From NCBI RefSeq assembly GCF_001563475.1, contig NZ_LPUT01000001.1:496001-560000 (forward strand): a stretch of DNA of 64,000 nt. Reading direction: 5' to 3'. Shown one piece after another: positions 34,844-44,892 of this stretch (the first letter of the stretch is position 1; each line of letters opens with the position of its first letter). Made by a program: the position numbers and the translations under genes. The notes beneath the pieces are model-generated. The model ran no database searches, was not told the origin of the DNA, and saw only the letters and a list, made by a program, of their open reading frames with translations. The stretch is from Sporosarcina sp. HYO08. Its GTDB lineage: Bacteria > Bacillota > Bacilli > Bacillales_A > Planococcaceae.

Positions 34844-34866
34844 ACCAAATAGTTGGAGGAAGTAAA

Positions 34867-35736
34867 ATGTCTGGAAAAATCATCGATGGCGTTGCCATTG
34901 GACAAGAAATCCGAGAAGAAATTAAAGAACGTGTTGCAACATTACAAGAAAAAGGCTGTCAGCCAGGACTTGCGGTCGTGCTCGTAGGCAATGACCAAGC
35001 TTCGCGTACGTATGTCACAAACAAACAAAAATCTAGCGTCGCTGTAGGGATGAAGTCTGAGCTTATTGAGCTGCCAGAAACCATTTCCCAAGAAGAACTG
35101 CTCGCACACGTTGAAAGACTCAATCAGGATGACTCCATTCATGGCATTCTTGTGCAACTTCCATTGCCGAAACAAATTGATGAAAATGCGGTCATCCGTG
35201 CGATTGATCCTGCGAAAGATGTCGATGGCTTCCATCCTGAAAATGTCGGGAAGATGATTATTGGCCAGCGTGCGTTTTTATCCTGTACACCATATGGCAT
35301 TGTGAAACTATTGGAGCGTACAGGTACGGATATTAGCGGTAAACATGCGGTCATCGTTGGGCGCAGCAATATTGTCGGAAAGCCAATGGGACAATTATTA
35401 TTGCAACGTGATGCAACGGTCACGTATTGCCATTCAAGAACGAAAGATTTAACAGCTTTTACAAAACAAGCTGACATTTTAATCGTCGCAATCGGTCAAG
35501 CTAAATTCATTACCGGCGATCAAATTAAAGAAGGTGCGATTGTTATTGATGTCGGTATGAACCGAGATGAAAACGGCAAGCTTTGCGGAGACGTCGACTT
35601 TGCATCAGCAAAAGAAGTCGCTTCTGCGATTACACCAGTACCTGGCGGTGTAGGGCCGATGACCATTACGATGCTTCTGAAAAACACACTTCATAGTGCG
35701 GAAAAAGCGAGCAAAGAAGGTCGCTGCGGACAGTAA
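34867..35736 (+). CDS. folD: Methylenetetrahydrofolate dehydrogenase / cyclohydrolase FolD
   Basis: A bifunctional enzyme interconverting 5,10-methylene-THF and 10-formyl-THF, linked to the one-carbon units made by the glycine cleavage system. The catalytic lysine lies in [12 protein letters not shown] near residue 55. [12 protein letters not shown] and [14 protein letters not shown] near 100-130 and [11 protein letters not shown] near 165 (NADP site) are signature blocks. It is 289 residues. A TTGGAGG site precedes the ATG. Confidence 0.97.
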   Translation: MSGKIIDGVAIGQEIREEIKERVATLQEKGCQPGLAVVLVGNDQASRTYVTNKQKSSVAVGMKSELIELPETISQEELLAHVERLNQDDSIHGILVQLPLPKQIDENAVIRAIDPAKDVDGFHPENVGKMIIGQRAFLSCTPYGIVKLLERTGTDISGKHAVIVGRSNIVGKPMGQLLLQRDATVTYCHSRTKDLTAFTKQADILIVAIGQAKFITGDQIKEGAIVIDVGMNRDENGKLCGDVDFASAKEVASAITPVPGGVGPMTITMLLKNTLHSAEKASKEGRCGQ

Positions 35737-35749
35737 GAAGGTCAAAAAG

Positions 35750-35782
35750 GGGCTGTCCCAACATGCTGGGACAGCCCTTTCT
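35750..35782 (+). terminator. Terminator-like hairpin between folD and xseA
   Basis: GGGCTGTCCCA and TGGGACAGCCC form a perfect 11-bp stem with a six-base loop followed by a short T run. It ends about 25 nt before the xseA start codon, so it may modulate read-through. Confidence 0.8.
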
Positions 35783-35807
35783 ACTGTGCGGGTTGGAGGT
35801 GATTCCA

Positions 35808-37163
35808 TTGTCTGAAAATCCATATTTATCGGTAAGAGCGCTTACCAAATACATAAAACGAAAATTTGATGCGGATCCCCATTTGCGCAATGTCTATGTA
35901 AAAGGCGAGCTGTCAAACGTCAAACGACACCCAAGCGGTCATATTTACTTTACGCTCAAAGATGAGCATAGCCGCATTCAGTCGGCGATGTTCAGATCAC
36001 ATGCAGGGCAGTTGAAGTTCAAACCTGAAGAGGGGATGAACGTTCTTATTACTGGAGACGTCACTGTATATGAAGCGAGTGGACAATATCAATTGTATGT
36101 GCAAACGATGCAGCCGGACGGCATTGGCGCATTGTATCTTGCCTTCGAACAATTGAAAGAATCGCTTCAAAAGGAAGGCTTATTTGATCCGCGCTTTAAA
36201 ATGCCGCTGCCGACGTTTCCGGCCAAAGTCGGTGTTGTCACTGCGTCATCCGGAGCTGCCATTCAAGATATTTGTTCAACGATTACGAGGCGTTATCCGC
36301 TGGCTGACATTGTTTTATTTCCAGCCGTTGTGCAAGGCCCGCAGGCAGCGCCGTCTATTATAAAATCCATCGAGCAAGCCGAAAATCATGGAGCGATTGA
36401 CGTGCTCATTGTGGGGCGCGGCGGCGGTTCCATTGAAGACTTATGGGCTTTTAATGAAGAATCTGTGGCAAGGGCCATTTTTTCCTGTAAAATTCCCGTC
36501 ATTAGTGCTGTCGGTCATGAAACGGATACAACGATTGCCGATTTTGTTTCTGATCGCAGAGCCCCAACGCCAACTGCGGCGGCCGAAATGGCAGTCCCCG
36601 CACAAGAAGAGCTGTTCGAACGCATGTTAGATCGGAAGCGGGCGTTGTATAGGGCTTTATCCCATCAATTGAAACACCAGCGAAAGCGGCTTCATACGTT
36701 GCAAAGCGCCTATCCTCTTCAATTTCCAGATCGACTCTATCGCCCATTTACCGAACGGCTAAGCGGTTTGGAAGGAAGACTCATACGGAGTCGGCAGGAA
36801 ATACTAGGAAGTAGAACGGCCCAGTTCCAAAAATACCAGGGTCTGCTCGCCTCTTTTTCGCCGCAACACCGGATCCGTGAAGAGGATCGGCATTTAACAT
36901 TGTTAACGGAACGTCTCTCAAGGGCGGCGTTTCAAGATCTTCGCAGAGAGAAAGAACGTTTTCAATCATCATTACGAATGTTGCAAGCTTTAAATCCATT
37001 AACAATTATGGAACGCGGTTATGCGATTGTCTACCGGGACGGGGAAGTCGCGAACCGGGTTGAGTCCATGGAAGTTGATACAACTATACAAATTCAATTA
37101 CAGGACGGAACAGTGGATGCAAAAGTCCAATCTGTTACACGAGCAGGCGAGGGGGATATATAG
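35808..37163 (+). CDS. xseA: Exodeoxyribonuclease VII large subunit
   Basis: The large subunit of exonuclease VII, which degrades single-stranded DNA from both ends. An OB-fold N-terminal domain (VKGELSNVKRHPSGHIYFTLKD) is followed by the catalytic region with PAKVGVVTASSGAAIQDI and GRGGGSIEDLWAFNEE, and a coiled-coil-rich C-terminus. The start is TTG at 35808: TGGAGGTGA is placed correctly and MSENPYLSV matches the family; an upstream ATG at 35763 falls inside the terminator hairpin. Confidence 0.95.
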   Translation: MSENPYLSVRALTKYIKRKFDADPHLRNVYVKGELSNVKRHPSGHIYFTLKDEHSRIQSAMFRSHAGQLKFKPEEGMNVLITGDVTVYEASGQYQLYVQTMQPDGIGALYLAFEQLKESLQKEGLFDPRFKMPLPTFPAKVGVVTASSGAAIQDICSTITRRYPLADIVLFPAVVQGPQAAPSIIKSIEQAENHGAIDVLIVGRGGGSIEDLWAFNEESVARAIFSCKIPVISAVGHETDTTIADFVSDRRAPTPTAAAEMAVPAQEELFERMLDRKRALYRALSHQLKHQRKRLHTLQSAYPLQFPDRLYRPFTERLSGLEGRLIRSRQEILGSRTAQFQKYQGLLASFSPQHRIREEDRHLTLLTERLSRAAFQDLRREKERFQSSLRMLQALNPLTIMERGYAIVYRDGEVANRVESMEVDTTIQIQLQDGTVDAKVQSVTRAGEGDI

Positions 37164-37406
37164 GTGGAGAAAGAGGAGATCCGCTTTGAAGAAGCGATGC
37201 AGTCGTTAGAGGAAATTGTTCAAAAGTTGGAAAGCGGGGAAGTTCCGCTTGAAGAAGCGATTACGCTTTATAAAAAAGGAATGGAACTCTCATCGTTCTG
37301 CCATAGTAAATTACAAGATGCTGAAAAACAACTCATTTCGATCATTGATCGAGATGGCAACGAGAAAGCTTTTGATCCAACAAAGGGGGGCAATTCGAAT
37401 GCATAA
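37164..37406 (+). CDS. xseB: Exodeoxyribonuclease VII small subunit
   Basis: An 80-residue helical protein that assembles with XseA. The pattern RFEEAMQSLEEIVQKLESG followed by PLEEAITLYKKGMEL is the family signature. It starts at GTG directly after the xseA stop codon behind GAGGGGG and overlaps the start of ispA. Confidence 0.96.
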   Translation: MEKEEIRFEEAMQSLEEIVQKLESGEVPLEEAITLYKKGMELSSFCHSKLQDAEKQLISIIDRDGNEKAFDPTKGGNSNA

Positions 37407-38283
37407 AGAGTTATCAAAATTTATTAATGACAATCTTCCGCTGATCGATGAAAAACTTCATACGGTGTTGGATGGGGTCAATCTGTCAAAAACATTAAAA
37501 GAGTCAATGGCTTATTCAATCAATGCAGGCGGTAAACGGATTCGTCCATTGTTAGTGCTCGCCACATTGAAGGATTTACAGGCAGATTCAAAAGATGCGC
37601 TAGCGGTTGCCGGTGCGATTGAACTTATTCATACATACTCGCTCATCCATGATGACCTGCCTAGCATGGATGATGATGATTACCGCCGCGGGAAATTAAC
37701 GAATCACAAAGTATTTGGAGAAGCTGTTGCAGTACTTGCGGGAGATGCACTCCAGGCATTGGCATTTCAAATGTTATCAGAGTTAAAAGAAACGAATCCA
37801 GCAGATGCTTTGCGGCTGATGCATCTATTAGGGACTGCCTCGGGAGCAGCGGGTATGGTTGGCGGACAAATGCTTGACTTAGAAGGCGAACAAAAAAAGC
37901 TCTCTCTTTCTGAACTAGAGCAGATTCATATCCATAAAACAGGAGCTCTTCTCTCATTTTGTATTGAAGCTGGCGCTATTCTTGCGGGCCTGGAATCGGA
38001 AAAAGCGGAAAACTTAAAAGAATATGCCTATCATATCGGCCTTGCCTTCCAAATCCAAGATGACATCTTGGATGTGACAGCAACAACAGAACAGCTTGGG
38101 AAGACAGCGGGCAGTGATACAGCAAGTGAAAAGTCGACGTATCCAGCTTTATTAGGATTGGACGGGGCACAAGAACGATTGATGGCACATCATCAGTCTG
38201 CAAAAGAAGCGCTTGCTTTTTTAGAAGTTGAAACATCGCTTTTGGCATTATTTGCGGATTATATTGTAGAACGCCAGTCCTAA
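37399..38283 (+). CDS. ispA: Polyprenyl (farnesyl) diphosphate synthase
   Basis: A 294-residue trans-prenyltransferase making farnesyl or geranylgeranyl diphosphate for quinones and cell-wall lipid carriers. The first aspartate-rich motif is LIHDDLPSMDDDDYRRG near residue 85 and the second FQIQDDILD near 220. The ATG at 37399 lies within the last codons of xseB behind AAAGGGGGG. It precedes dxs, as in Bacillus. Confidence 0.95.
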   Translation: MHKELSKFINDNLPLIDEKLHTVLDGVNLSKTLKESMAYSINAGGKRIRPLLVLATLKDLQADSKDALAVAGAIELIHTYSLIHDDLPSMDDDDYRRGKLTNHKVFGEAVAVLAGDALQALAFQMLSELKETNPADALRLMHLLGTASGAAGMVGGQMLDLEGEQKKLSLSELEQIHIHKTGALLSFCIEAGAILAGLESEKAENLKEYAYHIGLAFQIQDDILDVTATTEQLGKTAGSDTASEKSTYPALLGLDGAQERLMAHHQSAKEALAFLEVETSLLALFADYIVERQS

Positions 38284-38319
38284 CCATTCAGGGCACTTAA
38301 CCGTATCATTTTGAAATTG

Positions 38320-38347
38320 TTGTACTAACCGCCTAGCCTGTTATAAT
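38320..38347 (+). promoter_or_regulatory. Candidate sigma-A promoter of dxs
   Basis: TATAAT at 38342-38347 is preceded by an extended -10 TG at 38339-38340 and, at 16 bp, by TTGTAC at 38320-38325. Confidence 0.6.
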
Positions 38348-38398
38348 AGATGCAGTGTAAATCCAATAGCAATATTTAGACGAAGGTGTGTGATAGTG

Positions 38399-40300
38399 AT
38401 GGATGTAACAAAAATTACGAATCCATCTTTTCTTAAGAAGCTCGACAAAGAACAGATGACAAAACTTGCCGAGTCGATTCGGAAGTTTTTAATTGAAAAA
38501 TTGTCTGTAACTGGCGGTCATATTGGCCCCAATCTTGGTGTAGTCGAACTGACGATCGCGCTCCATCGAAACTTTGATAGTCCCGAAGATAAAATCATTT
38601 GGGATGTCGGACATCAAGCGTATGTGCATAAAATCCTGACAGGACGCGCAAATGATTTTGATACGCTTAGGCAGTATAAAGGCTTATGCGGTTTTCCTAA
38701 AATGATTGAAAGTGAACATGACGTTTGGGAAACCGGTCATAGTTCAACGTCATTATCTGCTGCGATGGGGATGGCGGCTGCGCGCGATGTGCAAGGAAAG
38801 TCGAATTATGTCATTCCTGTCATTGGGGATGGTGCGTTAACGGGCGGTATGGCACTTGAGGCGCTTAATCATATCGGCCATGAGAAAACGAATATGATTG
38901 TCATTTTAAATGATAATGAAATGTCGATTGCGCCGAACGTAGGTGCACTTCATACCGTCCTCGGTAAACTCAGAACAGCTGGCAAGTACAAATCTGCTAA
39001 AGAGGAATTAGAATTTATCATGAAAAAAATTCCAGCGGTAGGCGGAAGAGTTGCTGCAGCGGCAGAGCGCGTAAAAGATAGTTTAAAATACTTGGTCGTC
39101 TCGGGCGTGTTTTTCGAAGAGCTTGGTTTTACGTATCTTGGTCCAATTGACGGCCATGATTATAATGATTTGGAGCGGAATATTCAATACGCTAAGAAAA
39201 TGAAGGGTCCTGTTCTTTTGCATGTCCTGACGAAAAAAGGAAAAGGATTTCGCCCTGCCGAAAATGATAAAATTGGCACATGGCATGGAACGGGTCCGTA
39301 TAAAATCGACACCGGTGACTTTGTCAAATCGACTGCCACGGCACCTTCCTGGAGCGGACTTGTTGCAGAAACGGTTCGAAAAATCGCACGGGAAGATGAT
39401 CGGGTCGTAGCCATTACGCCGGCCATGCCAGTCGGTTCGAAACTAGAAGGCTTTGCAGCGGAGTTCCCGAAGCGATTTTATGATGTCGGTATTGCAGAAC
39501 AGCATGCGGCAACGATGGCAGCAGGCATTGCGACACAAGGCATGAAACCGTTTTTATCGATCTACTCAACGTTTTTGCAGCGTGCATACGACCAAGTGCT
39601 GCATGATATCTCGCGGCAAAAGTTAAATGTGTTTATCGGCATTGATCGTGCGGGGTTAGTCGGGGCTGACGGCGAGACGCATCAAGGGGTCTTTGACATT
39701 GCTTTTTTAAGACATTTACCAAATCTTGTCATCATGATGCCAAAAGATGAAAACGAAGGGCAGCATATGGTGAAAACGGCGATTGACTATAAAGATGGTC
39801 CAATTGCGTTACGTTATCCGAGAGGAAACGGACTTGGTGTTCCGATGGATGACCAATTGCACGCCATTCCGATCGGCACATGGGAAGTGCTGCGGGACGG
39901 CAGTGACGGCGCGATTTTGACATTTGGAACGACCATTCCAATGGCAATGGAAGCAGCTGACCAATTGGCTAAAAAAGGCTTGCATGTGAAAGTGATTAAT
40001 GCAAGATTTATCAAGCCATTAGACACGAAAATGCTAGACGAGCTGTTTGATTCTGGTATGCCAATTTTAACAGTCGAAGAAGCTGTCCTTGCGGGTGGTT
40101 TTGGAAGTGCTGTGCTGGAATATGCGCATGATACATCTAGACATACAGCACCGATTCGACGGATGGGTATTCCAGACGAATACATCGAACATGGAAAAGT
40201 CGAAGAACTGTTGGCTGAAATCAGTATGACGGCTGGCCATATTGTCGACTTAATGGAAGAATTTATCGGTAAACATGCAACGGAGAGAGAACGCGTATGA
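38399..40300 (+). CDS. dxs: 1-deoxy-D-xylulose-5-phosphate synthase
   Basis: Thiamine-diphosphate enzyme that condenses pyruvate and glyceraldehyde 3-phosphate, the first step of the MEP isoprenoid pathway. [18 protein letters not shown] near residue 150 is the ThDP-binding motif and [15 protein letters not shown] near 420 is the transketolase-type pyrimidine-side block. About 633 residues, normal size. The ATG at 38399 has GAAGGTGT 9 nt upstream. It overlaps the next gene by ATGA. Confidence 0.96.
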   Translation: MDVTKITNPSFLKKLDKEQMTKLAESIRKFLIEKLSVTGGHIGPNLGVVELTIALHRNFDSPEDKIIWDVGHQAYVHKILTGRANDFDTLRQYKGLCGFPKMIESEHDVWETGHSSTSLSAAMGMAAARDVQGKSNYVIPVIGDGALTGGMALEALNHIGHEKTNMIVILNDNEMSIAPNVGALHTVLGKLRTAGKYKSAKEELEFIMKKIPAVGGRVAAAAERVKDSLKYLVVSGVFFEELGFTYLGPIDGHDYNDLERNIQYAKKMKGPVLLHVLTKKGKGFRPAENDKIGTWHGTGPYKIDTGDFVKSTATAPSWSGLVAETVRKIAREDDRVVAITPAMPVGSKLEGFAAEFPKRFYDVGIAEQHAATMAAGIATQGMKPFLSIYSTFLQRAYDQVLHDISRQKLNVFIGIDRAGLVGADGETHQGVFDIAFLRHLPNLVIMMPKDENEGQHMVKTAIDYKDGPIALRYPRGNGLGVPMDDQLHAIPIGTWEVLRDGSDGAILTFGTTIPMAMEAADQLAKKGLHVKVINARFIKPLDTKMLDELFDSGMPILTVEEAVLAGGFGSAVLEYAHDTSRHTAPIRRMGIPDEYIEHGKVEELLAEISMTAGHIVDLMEEFIGKHATERERV

Positions 40301-41118
40301 AAGAGAAGCAACCGAAAGAACGAGTCGATGTCCTTTTAGTTGAAAAAGGTCTCGTTGAAACGAGGGAACAGGCAAAACGTTCCATTATGGCTGGGATCGT
40401 TTTTTCTGCTGAAACACGGTTAGATAAACCGGGTGAAAAAATCCCGATCGATTCGCCTTTAATCGTCAAAGGGTCGACTTTAAAATATGTTAGCCGGGGC
40501 GGGTTAAAGCTCGAAAAGGCGCTTGAGCAATTCGATGTTGATGTCAACGGAAAAATCATTTTAGATATCGGTTCTTCCACTGGCGGATTTACGGATTGTG
40601 CGCTTCAAAACGGCGCAAAGCACTGCTATGCACTTGACGTCGGGTATAACCAGCTTGCTTGGAAAATTCGTCAAGACCCACGCGTTACGGTTATGGAGAG
40701 AACGAACTTCCGCCACGCAACGCCTGAGCTATTTACAGAAGGAGTTCCCCAATTTGCAACGATTGATGTGTCATTCATTTCATTAACCCTTATTTTACCG
40801 CCTTTAAAACAAATATTGGCGGAACAAGGTGATGTGATTGCACTTGTAAAACCTCAATTTGAGGCTGGAAAAGGGAAAGTCGGAAAAAAAGGTGTTGTCA
40901 AAGAACGGTCGGTTCATTTAGAAGTATTGCGAAAAATTGCGGACAATGCGGTCGGGACAGGTTTTAGCTTACGAGGAATTTCTTTTTCTCCTGTAACAGG
41001 CGGCGAAGGAAATATTGAATTTCTTTTTCATCTCGTATCCGAGCAGAATCCCGAAAATCCATTCGGAGAGACCGAATTCGAAGCACTTGTTCAAGATGCC
41101 TATAAAGAACTACTGTAG
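40297..41118 (+). CDS. yqxC: TlyA-family rRNA methyltransferase / S4-domain protein
   Basis: A TlyA-like protein: an N-terminal S4 RNA-binding domain ([20 protein letters not shown]) is followed by an FtsJ-like methyltransferase domain with the SAM motif [16 protein letters not shown] near residue 88 and the later [20 protein letters not shown]. TlyA proteins 2'-O-methylate rRNA; in Bacillus the role of YqxC is not firmly shown. It is 273 residues and coupled to dxs. Confidence 0.92.
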   Translation: MKEKQPKERVDVLLVEKGLVETREQAKRSIMAGIVFSAETRLDKPGEKIPIDSPLIVKGSTLKYVSRGGLKLEKALEQFDVDVNGKIILDIGSSTGGFTDCALQNGAKHCYALDVGYNQLAWKIRQDPRVTVMERTNFRHATPELFTEGVPQFATIDVSFISLTLILPPLKQILAEQGDVIALVKPQFEAGKGKVGKKGVVKERSVHLEVLRKIADNAVGTGFSLRGISFSPVTGGEGNIEFLFHLVSEQNPENPFGETEFEALVQDAYKELL

Positions 41119-41142
41119 CGCGCATTTTTTTGCGCGCTTTTC
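41118..41142 (+). terminator. Terminator after yqxC
   Basis: GCGCGCA, a T-rich loop and TGCGCGC are followed by TTTTCTT, beginning at the stop codon. Confidence 0.88.
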
Positions 41143-41206
41143 TTCTCGATTCCTAGCAACGCCTTAAGGCTTGGCATTAACATCATTTAACATCGGAGTG
41201 ATCAAA

Positions 41207-41656
41207 TTGAATAAAGGGCAGCGGCATTTACGCATTCGAGACATTATTTCAAATCATGAAATTGAAACGCAAGATCAGCTTGTCGATCATCTTAAAAAAA
41301 CAGGCGTTGAAGTGACACAAGCAACTGTTTCACGTGACATTAAAGAACTGCATTTAATCAAAGTTCCATTGCCAGATGGGAGATACAAATATAGTTTGCC
41401 TCCTGTCCATAAGTACAATACAGAAGAAAAACTACAGCGGATGCTCACCGATGCTTTTATCGGCATTGACGGAGCAGGACATTTTTTAATCGTTAAAACG
41501 CTTCCAGGCAATGCGCATGCAGTCGGTTCACTATTGGATCATGTCGGCTGGGATGAGATGCTTGGAACCATTTGCGGGGATGATACATGTTTGATCATTT
41601 GCCGCGAAGAATCGCTGACAGCAGTTGTGAAAGATAAATTGCTGGCAATGCTCTAA
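41207..41656 (+). CDS. argR: Arginine repressor ArgR/AhrC
   Basis: A 149-residue arginine-responsive regulator. The N-terminal winged helix has [18 protein letters not shown] near residue 40, and the C-terminal arginine-binding and hexamerisation domain contains [13 protein letters not shown] and [14 protein letters not shown]. The start is TTG at 41207: [14 protein letters not shown] matches AhrC and CGGAGTG stands upstream. An upstream ATG at 41171 lacks a ribosome site. It lies next to recN, as in Bacillus. Confidence 0.95.
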   Translation: MNKGQRHLRIRDIISNHEIETQDQLVDHLKKTGVEVTQATVSRDIKELHLIKVPLPDGRYKYSLPPVHKYNTEEKLQRMLTDAFIGIDGAGHFLIVKTLPGNAHAVGSLLDHVGWDEMLGTICGDDTCLIICREESLTAVVKDKLLAML

Positions 41657-41707
41657 TAGCTGTACATTAAATTAGTTTAGGTGTTTTGTTTTGGGAGGGA
41701 TATGGAA

Positions 41708-43411
41708 ATGTTGAGTGAAATTTCCATTAAAAACTTCGCGATTATCGAGCATTTAGAAATATCCTTTGAAGAAGGCTTGACCGTTTTAACGGGAGAAACC
41801 GGTGCCGGGAAATCCATTATTATCGATGCTGTCCAATTGCTGGCGGGCGGCAGAGGATCGGCAGAGTTTATCCGGCATGGTGCGAAAAAAGCGGAACTTC
41901 AAGGTTTATTTGTCATCCATGAAAATCACCCGGCGATCGATAAATTACTAGATTTCGGCATTGAAGTTGAAGACGGCGCTGTCATCCTGCGAAGGGATTT
42001 AAATGTAAATGGCAAATCCGTTTGCCGTATTAATGGAAAAATGGTAACAATTGCGATTTTGAGAGAAATTGGCTCGTATTTAATTGATATTCATGGACAA
42101 CATGAAAACCAAGAACTCATGCATGAACGACGGCACATCCATCTGTTGGATCAATTTGCTGGTGAAACGCTTCTGCATTCGTTGAAAAATTATACCGAGC
42201 TTTATCATCAATATCAAAAATTAAAAAGAAAAGTCGATGAAGCGGATGAAAATGAGCAGCAAATTGCGCAGCGAATTGATCTGTATACTTTTCAACTGCA
42301 AGAAATTGAAGAAGCTTCTCTGTTTGTTGGTGAAGAGGAAGAATTGGAAGAAGAAAAGCTTAAGCTTCAGCATTTTCATCGGATCTATGAACGTCTAAAC
42401 ACAGCGTACGAGTCCATTAGCGGGGATATGCATGCACTGGACTGGGTCGGCTCTGCAATGAGTGATCTAGAGGATGCAGCGACGGTCGATAAAGAAATCC
42501 TTCCGTATGCGGAAACGGTGTCGACTTGTTTTTATTCTTTGCAAGAAACGGCATATGATGTAAAAAACAAGCTCGATCAAATGGAATTTGATCCGAATCG
42601 ACTGGATGTGGTGGAAAGTCGATTGGCGCTGTTGTTATCTTTAAAAAGAAAGTATGGAAAGACGATTGAGGATATATTAATTTACCGTGAAGAAATTGCG
42701 GAAGCACTTGAAAATTTGCTCAATCGTGACGAACGAATTGCACAGGAACAAGAAAAATTAGAGCATTTGATGCAAGATCTCGTCGTGGAAGCGAATGAAC
42801 TTACGATTATTCGGAAAAAGATGGCTTTGGCGTTAGAAACTGCTATTATGGCACAACTGAAAGATCTTCATATGGAAAAAGCATCGTTTCAAGTGAAAAT
42901 TGATAAAAAGCCGGCAAGTACTTTTGATGCGAATGGGCAAGATGATGTTTCTTTTATGATTTCCACAAACTTTGGTGAACCTTTGAAATCATTGACAAAA
43001 GTCGCTTCGGGTGGAGAGATCTCGAGAATTATGCTCGCCTTAAAGACAATCTTTTCGAAACATCAAGGTGTGACGGCCATTATTTTCGATGAGGTGGATA
43101 CGGGCGTAAGCGGTCGGGTGGCGCAGGCAATCGCGGAAAAAATTGCAATGATTGCAACGAACTCCCAGGTTCTTTGTATTTCTCATTTGCCGCAAGTTGC
43201 TGCGATGGCAGATCATCATTATTTAATACAAAAAGAAATTCAGAACGACCGTACCCAAACAGCGATTCATGATGTGGTCAGGTCTGAAAGAACGAAAGAG
43301 TTATCTCGGATGTTATCCGGTTCGGAAATTACGTCACTAACACTCAAACATGCAGAAGAACTGCTAAATTTGGCCAATGAACGAAAAAAAGTTTTTCGGC
43401 AACAACTGTAA
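41708..43411 (+). CDS. recN: DNA repair protein RecN
   Basis: An SMC-like ATPase that gathers broken DNA ends in early double-strand break repair. The Walker A motif LTGETGAGKSIIIDAVQLL lies near residue 30, a coiled-coil region fills about 155-370, and the signature KVASGGEISRIMLALK and Walker B AIIFDEVDTGVSGRVAQ are near 440-475. The ATG at 41708 has the best distance from GGGAGGG; 41702 is close. It is 567 residues. Confidence 0.96.
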   Translation: MLSEISIKNFAIIEHLEISFEEGLTVLTGETGAGKSIIIDAVQLLAGGRGSAEFIRHGAKKAELQGLFVIHENHPAIDKLLDFGIEVEDGAVILRRDLNVNGKSVCRINGKMVTIAILREIGSYLIDIHGQHENQELMHERRHIHLLDQFAGETLLHSLKNYTELYHQYQKLKRKVDEADENEQQIAQRIDLYTFQLQEIEEASLFVGEEEELEEEKLKLQHFHRIYERLNTAYESISGDMHALDWVGSAMSDLEDAATVDKEILPYAETVSTCFYSLQETAYDVKNKLDQMEFDPNRLDVVESRLALLLSLKRKYGKTIEDILIYREEIAEALENLLNRDERIAQEQEKLEHLMQDLVVEANELTIIRKKMALALETAIMAQLKDLHMEKASFQVKIDKKPASTFDANGQDDVSFMISTNFGEPLKSLTKVASGGEISRIMLALKTIFSKHQGVTAIIFDEVDTGVSGRVAQAIAEKIAMIATNSQVLCISHLPQVAAMADHHYLIQKEIQNDRTQTAIHDVVRSERTKELSRMLSGSEITSLTLKHAEELLNLANERKKVFRQQL

Positions 43412-43427
43412 AAATGGAGTTGTTCTA

Positions 43428-43517
43428 GAAGTGCCTGACACCGCTACACACTGTTAAAAAATCGTATCATCATCTTTTTTGATACGATTTTTAGTGGTCA
43501 GTGGTGCCAGGCACTTC
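43428..43517. repeat. REP-like inverted repeat containing a terminator
   Basis: The outer arms GAAGTGCCTGACACC (43428-43442) and GGTGCCAGGCACTTC (43503-43517) are inverted copies with one mismatch. An inner perfect stem around 43457-43492 (AAAATCGTATCA with TGATACGATTTT) followed by T residues can terminate recN transcription. GTGCCTGACACC-type palindromes recur in many Bacillales genomes; a link to REP-associated transposases is possible but not shown here. Confidence 0.65.
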
Positions 43518-43655
43518 GTTTTTGATGACTACAATTTATTACCAAACCGTGTGGAGCGTTGTTGCAATTGCTTTTTACATTTTTACTTGTTTTACCCTTT
43601 CATAACATTCGATTGAACGGACATACCAATGATATCTTATTTGAGGAGGTGAACT

Positions 43656-44609
43656 ATGGGATGGAGTAGACAGTTGAAGCTGGCCGTTTCCTTTTCTTTA
43701 CTTTTGCTTATGCTGCCATTTCATGCCGCTTATGCTCACGATGGATCACTCATCCCGATGGGGCATTCAATCGGCATTAAAATGGACCTGCAAGGCGTCT
43801 TTGTCACGAATGATGTCATGATTCACAAAGACGAATGGCTAAAGGCTGGAGATTTGATTGAAAAAGTTGACGATGCCGATATACTCGTGTTAACTGATTT
43901 TGAAAAGGCGTTAACTGACAAAAAAGAAGTCACTCTCCATGTTTCGCGAAAAGGTGAAGCGAGCCAATTGAAAGCGGACAGTGAAGCAATGCAGCGTCTT
44001 TTCCCCTTCTTGAAAGACCGTACAGAAGGAACGGGGACGTTAACGTATGTCGATCCTGAAAAAGGAACATACGGGGCACTTGGCCATCAAATTATTGACA
44101 GTGCTTTAAAATCACCGCCGTCCTTCAAATCAGGCTCCATTTTCTTGTCTGAAATCGGTCAGATTAAGAAAAGTGTGCCGGGTATTCCGGGGTATAAAAT
44201 TTCAACCATTGTTGAAGATGAGGACTTCTTAGGAACAATTCGTTCAAACGGGGTCTATGGCATATTTGGTGCATGGAATGATGCCCAACAAAAAGTGTTA
44301 ACAGAACCGCTTGAAATTATGCAACCATCGGAATTAAAAGTAGGGAAAGCAGAAATTTTTACAACTGTAAAAGGAACAAACGTGGAATCTTTTGCCATTG
44401 AGATCACGTCTGTAGAAACGGAACAGTTCCAATTTGTCCTAACAGATCCAAAGCTGCTCAAAACGACAGGCGGGATCTTACAGGGGATGAGCGGAAGTCC
44501 TGTTATTCAAAATGGGAAATTTGCCGGAGCAGTCACACATATGTTTGTCGATGAGCCAGAAAAAGGAGCAGGTCTTTTTTTAGACACGATGCTGAGAGGG
44601 GAAAAATAA
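43656..44609 (+). CDS. spoIVB: SpoIVB serine protease, short form
   Basis: A forespore-secreted S55-family protease that triggers SpoIVFB-dependent activation of sigma-K. An N-terminal signal segment is followed by a PDZ-like region (GHSIGIKMDLQGVFVTND) and the protease domain. The catalytic residues are visible: His in YGALGHQIID, Asp in FVLTDPKLLK and Ser in GMSGSPVIQNG. At 317 residues it is about 109 shorter than the B. subtilis protein, mostly N-terminal and in the PDZ and linker parts. A GAGGAGGTGA site precedes the ATG. Confidence 0.93.
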   Translation: MGWSRQLKLAVSFSLLLLMLPFHAAYAHDGSLIPMGHSIGIKMDLQGVFVTNDVMIHKDEWLKAGDLIEKVDDADILVLTDFEKALTDKKEVTLHVSRKGEASQLKADSEAMQRLFPFLKDRTEGTGTLTYVDPEKGTYGALGHQIIDSALKSPPSFKSGSIFLSEIGQIKKSVPGIPGYKISTIVEDEDFLGTIRSNGVYGIFGAWNDAQQKVLTEPLEIMQPSELKVGKAEIFTTVKGTNVESFAIEITSVETEQFQFVLTDPKLLKTTGGILQGMSGSPVIQNGKFAGAVTHMFVDEPEKGAGLFLDTMLRGEK

Positions 44610-44630
44610 ATTCATGCATGTGTTGCGCTG

Positions 44631-44661
44631 GGTCAACCTGTACAATGGGTTGACCTTTTTT
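44631..44661 (+). terminator. Terminator after spoIVB
   Basis: GGTCAACC and GGTTGACC arms are followed by a T run. Confidence 0.9.
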
Positions 44662-44715
44662 TACATATTGATAAAATTGACGAAGAATGGAATTTTTATA
44701 AAAAAGTGAAAAAAC

Positions 44716-44793
44716 CGTCGAATGTTAGCGAAAGCATATGCCATTAGAATCATTTCCGAAAGTTTCGGAAGGGTTGATATAGACTTTGTCGAA
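44716..44793 (+). promoter_or_regulatory. Candidate 0A boxes upstream of spo0A
   Basis: A perfect TGTCGAA lies at 44787-44793 and a six-of-seven match CGTCGAA at 44716-44722. Both lie in the spoIVB-spo0A gap, where Spo0A is expected to control its own promoter. I could not define a convincing sigma-H or sigma-A promoter here. Confidence 0.55.
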
Positions 44794-44892
44794 AGTTCTA
44801 TTTATGATTAAATTCATAAGGTTGTGACTACTTTTGCCGTTTTTTACATTCTTCATTGAATGATCATGGGGAATATGGGAGGAGAACGATGT

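Noticed and set aside
44686..44725. Sigma-H promoter ahead of spo0A
   Set aside because: AATGGAATT and GTCGAATGT resemble the two elements but are 22 bp apart, too far for sigma-H.
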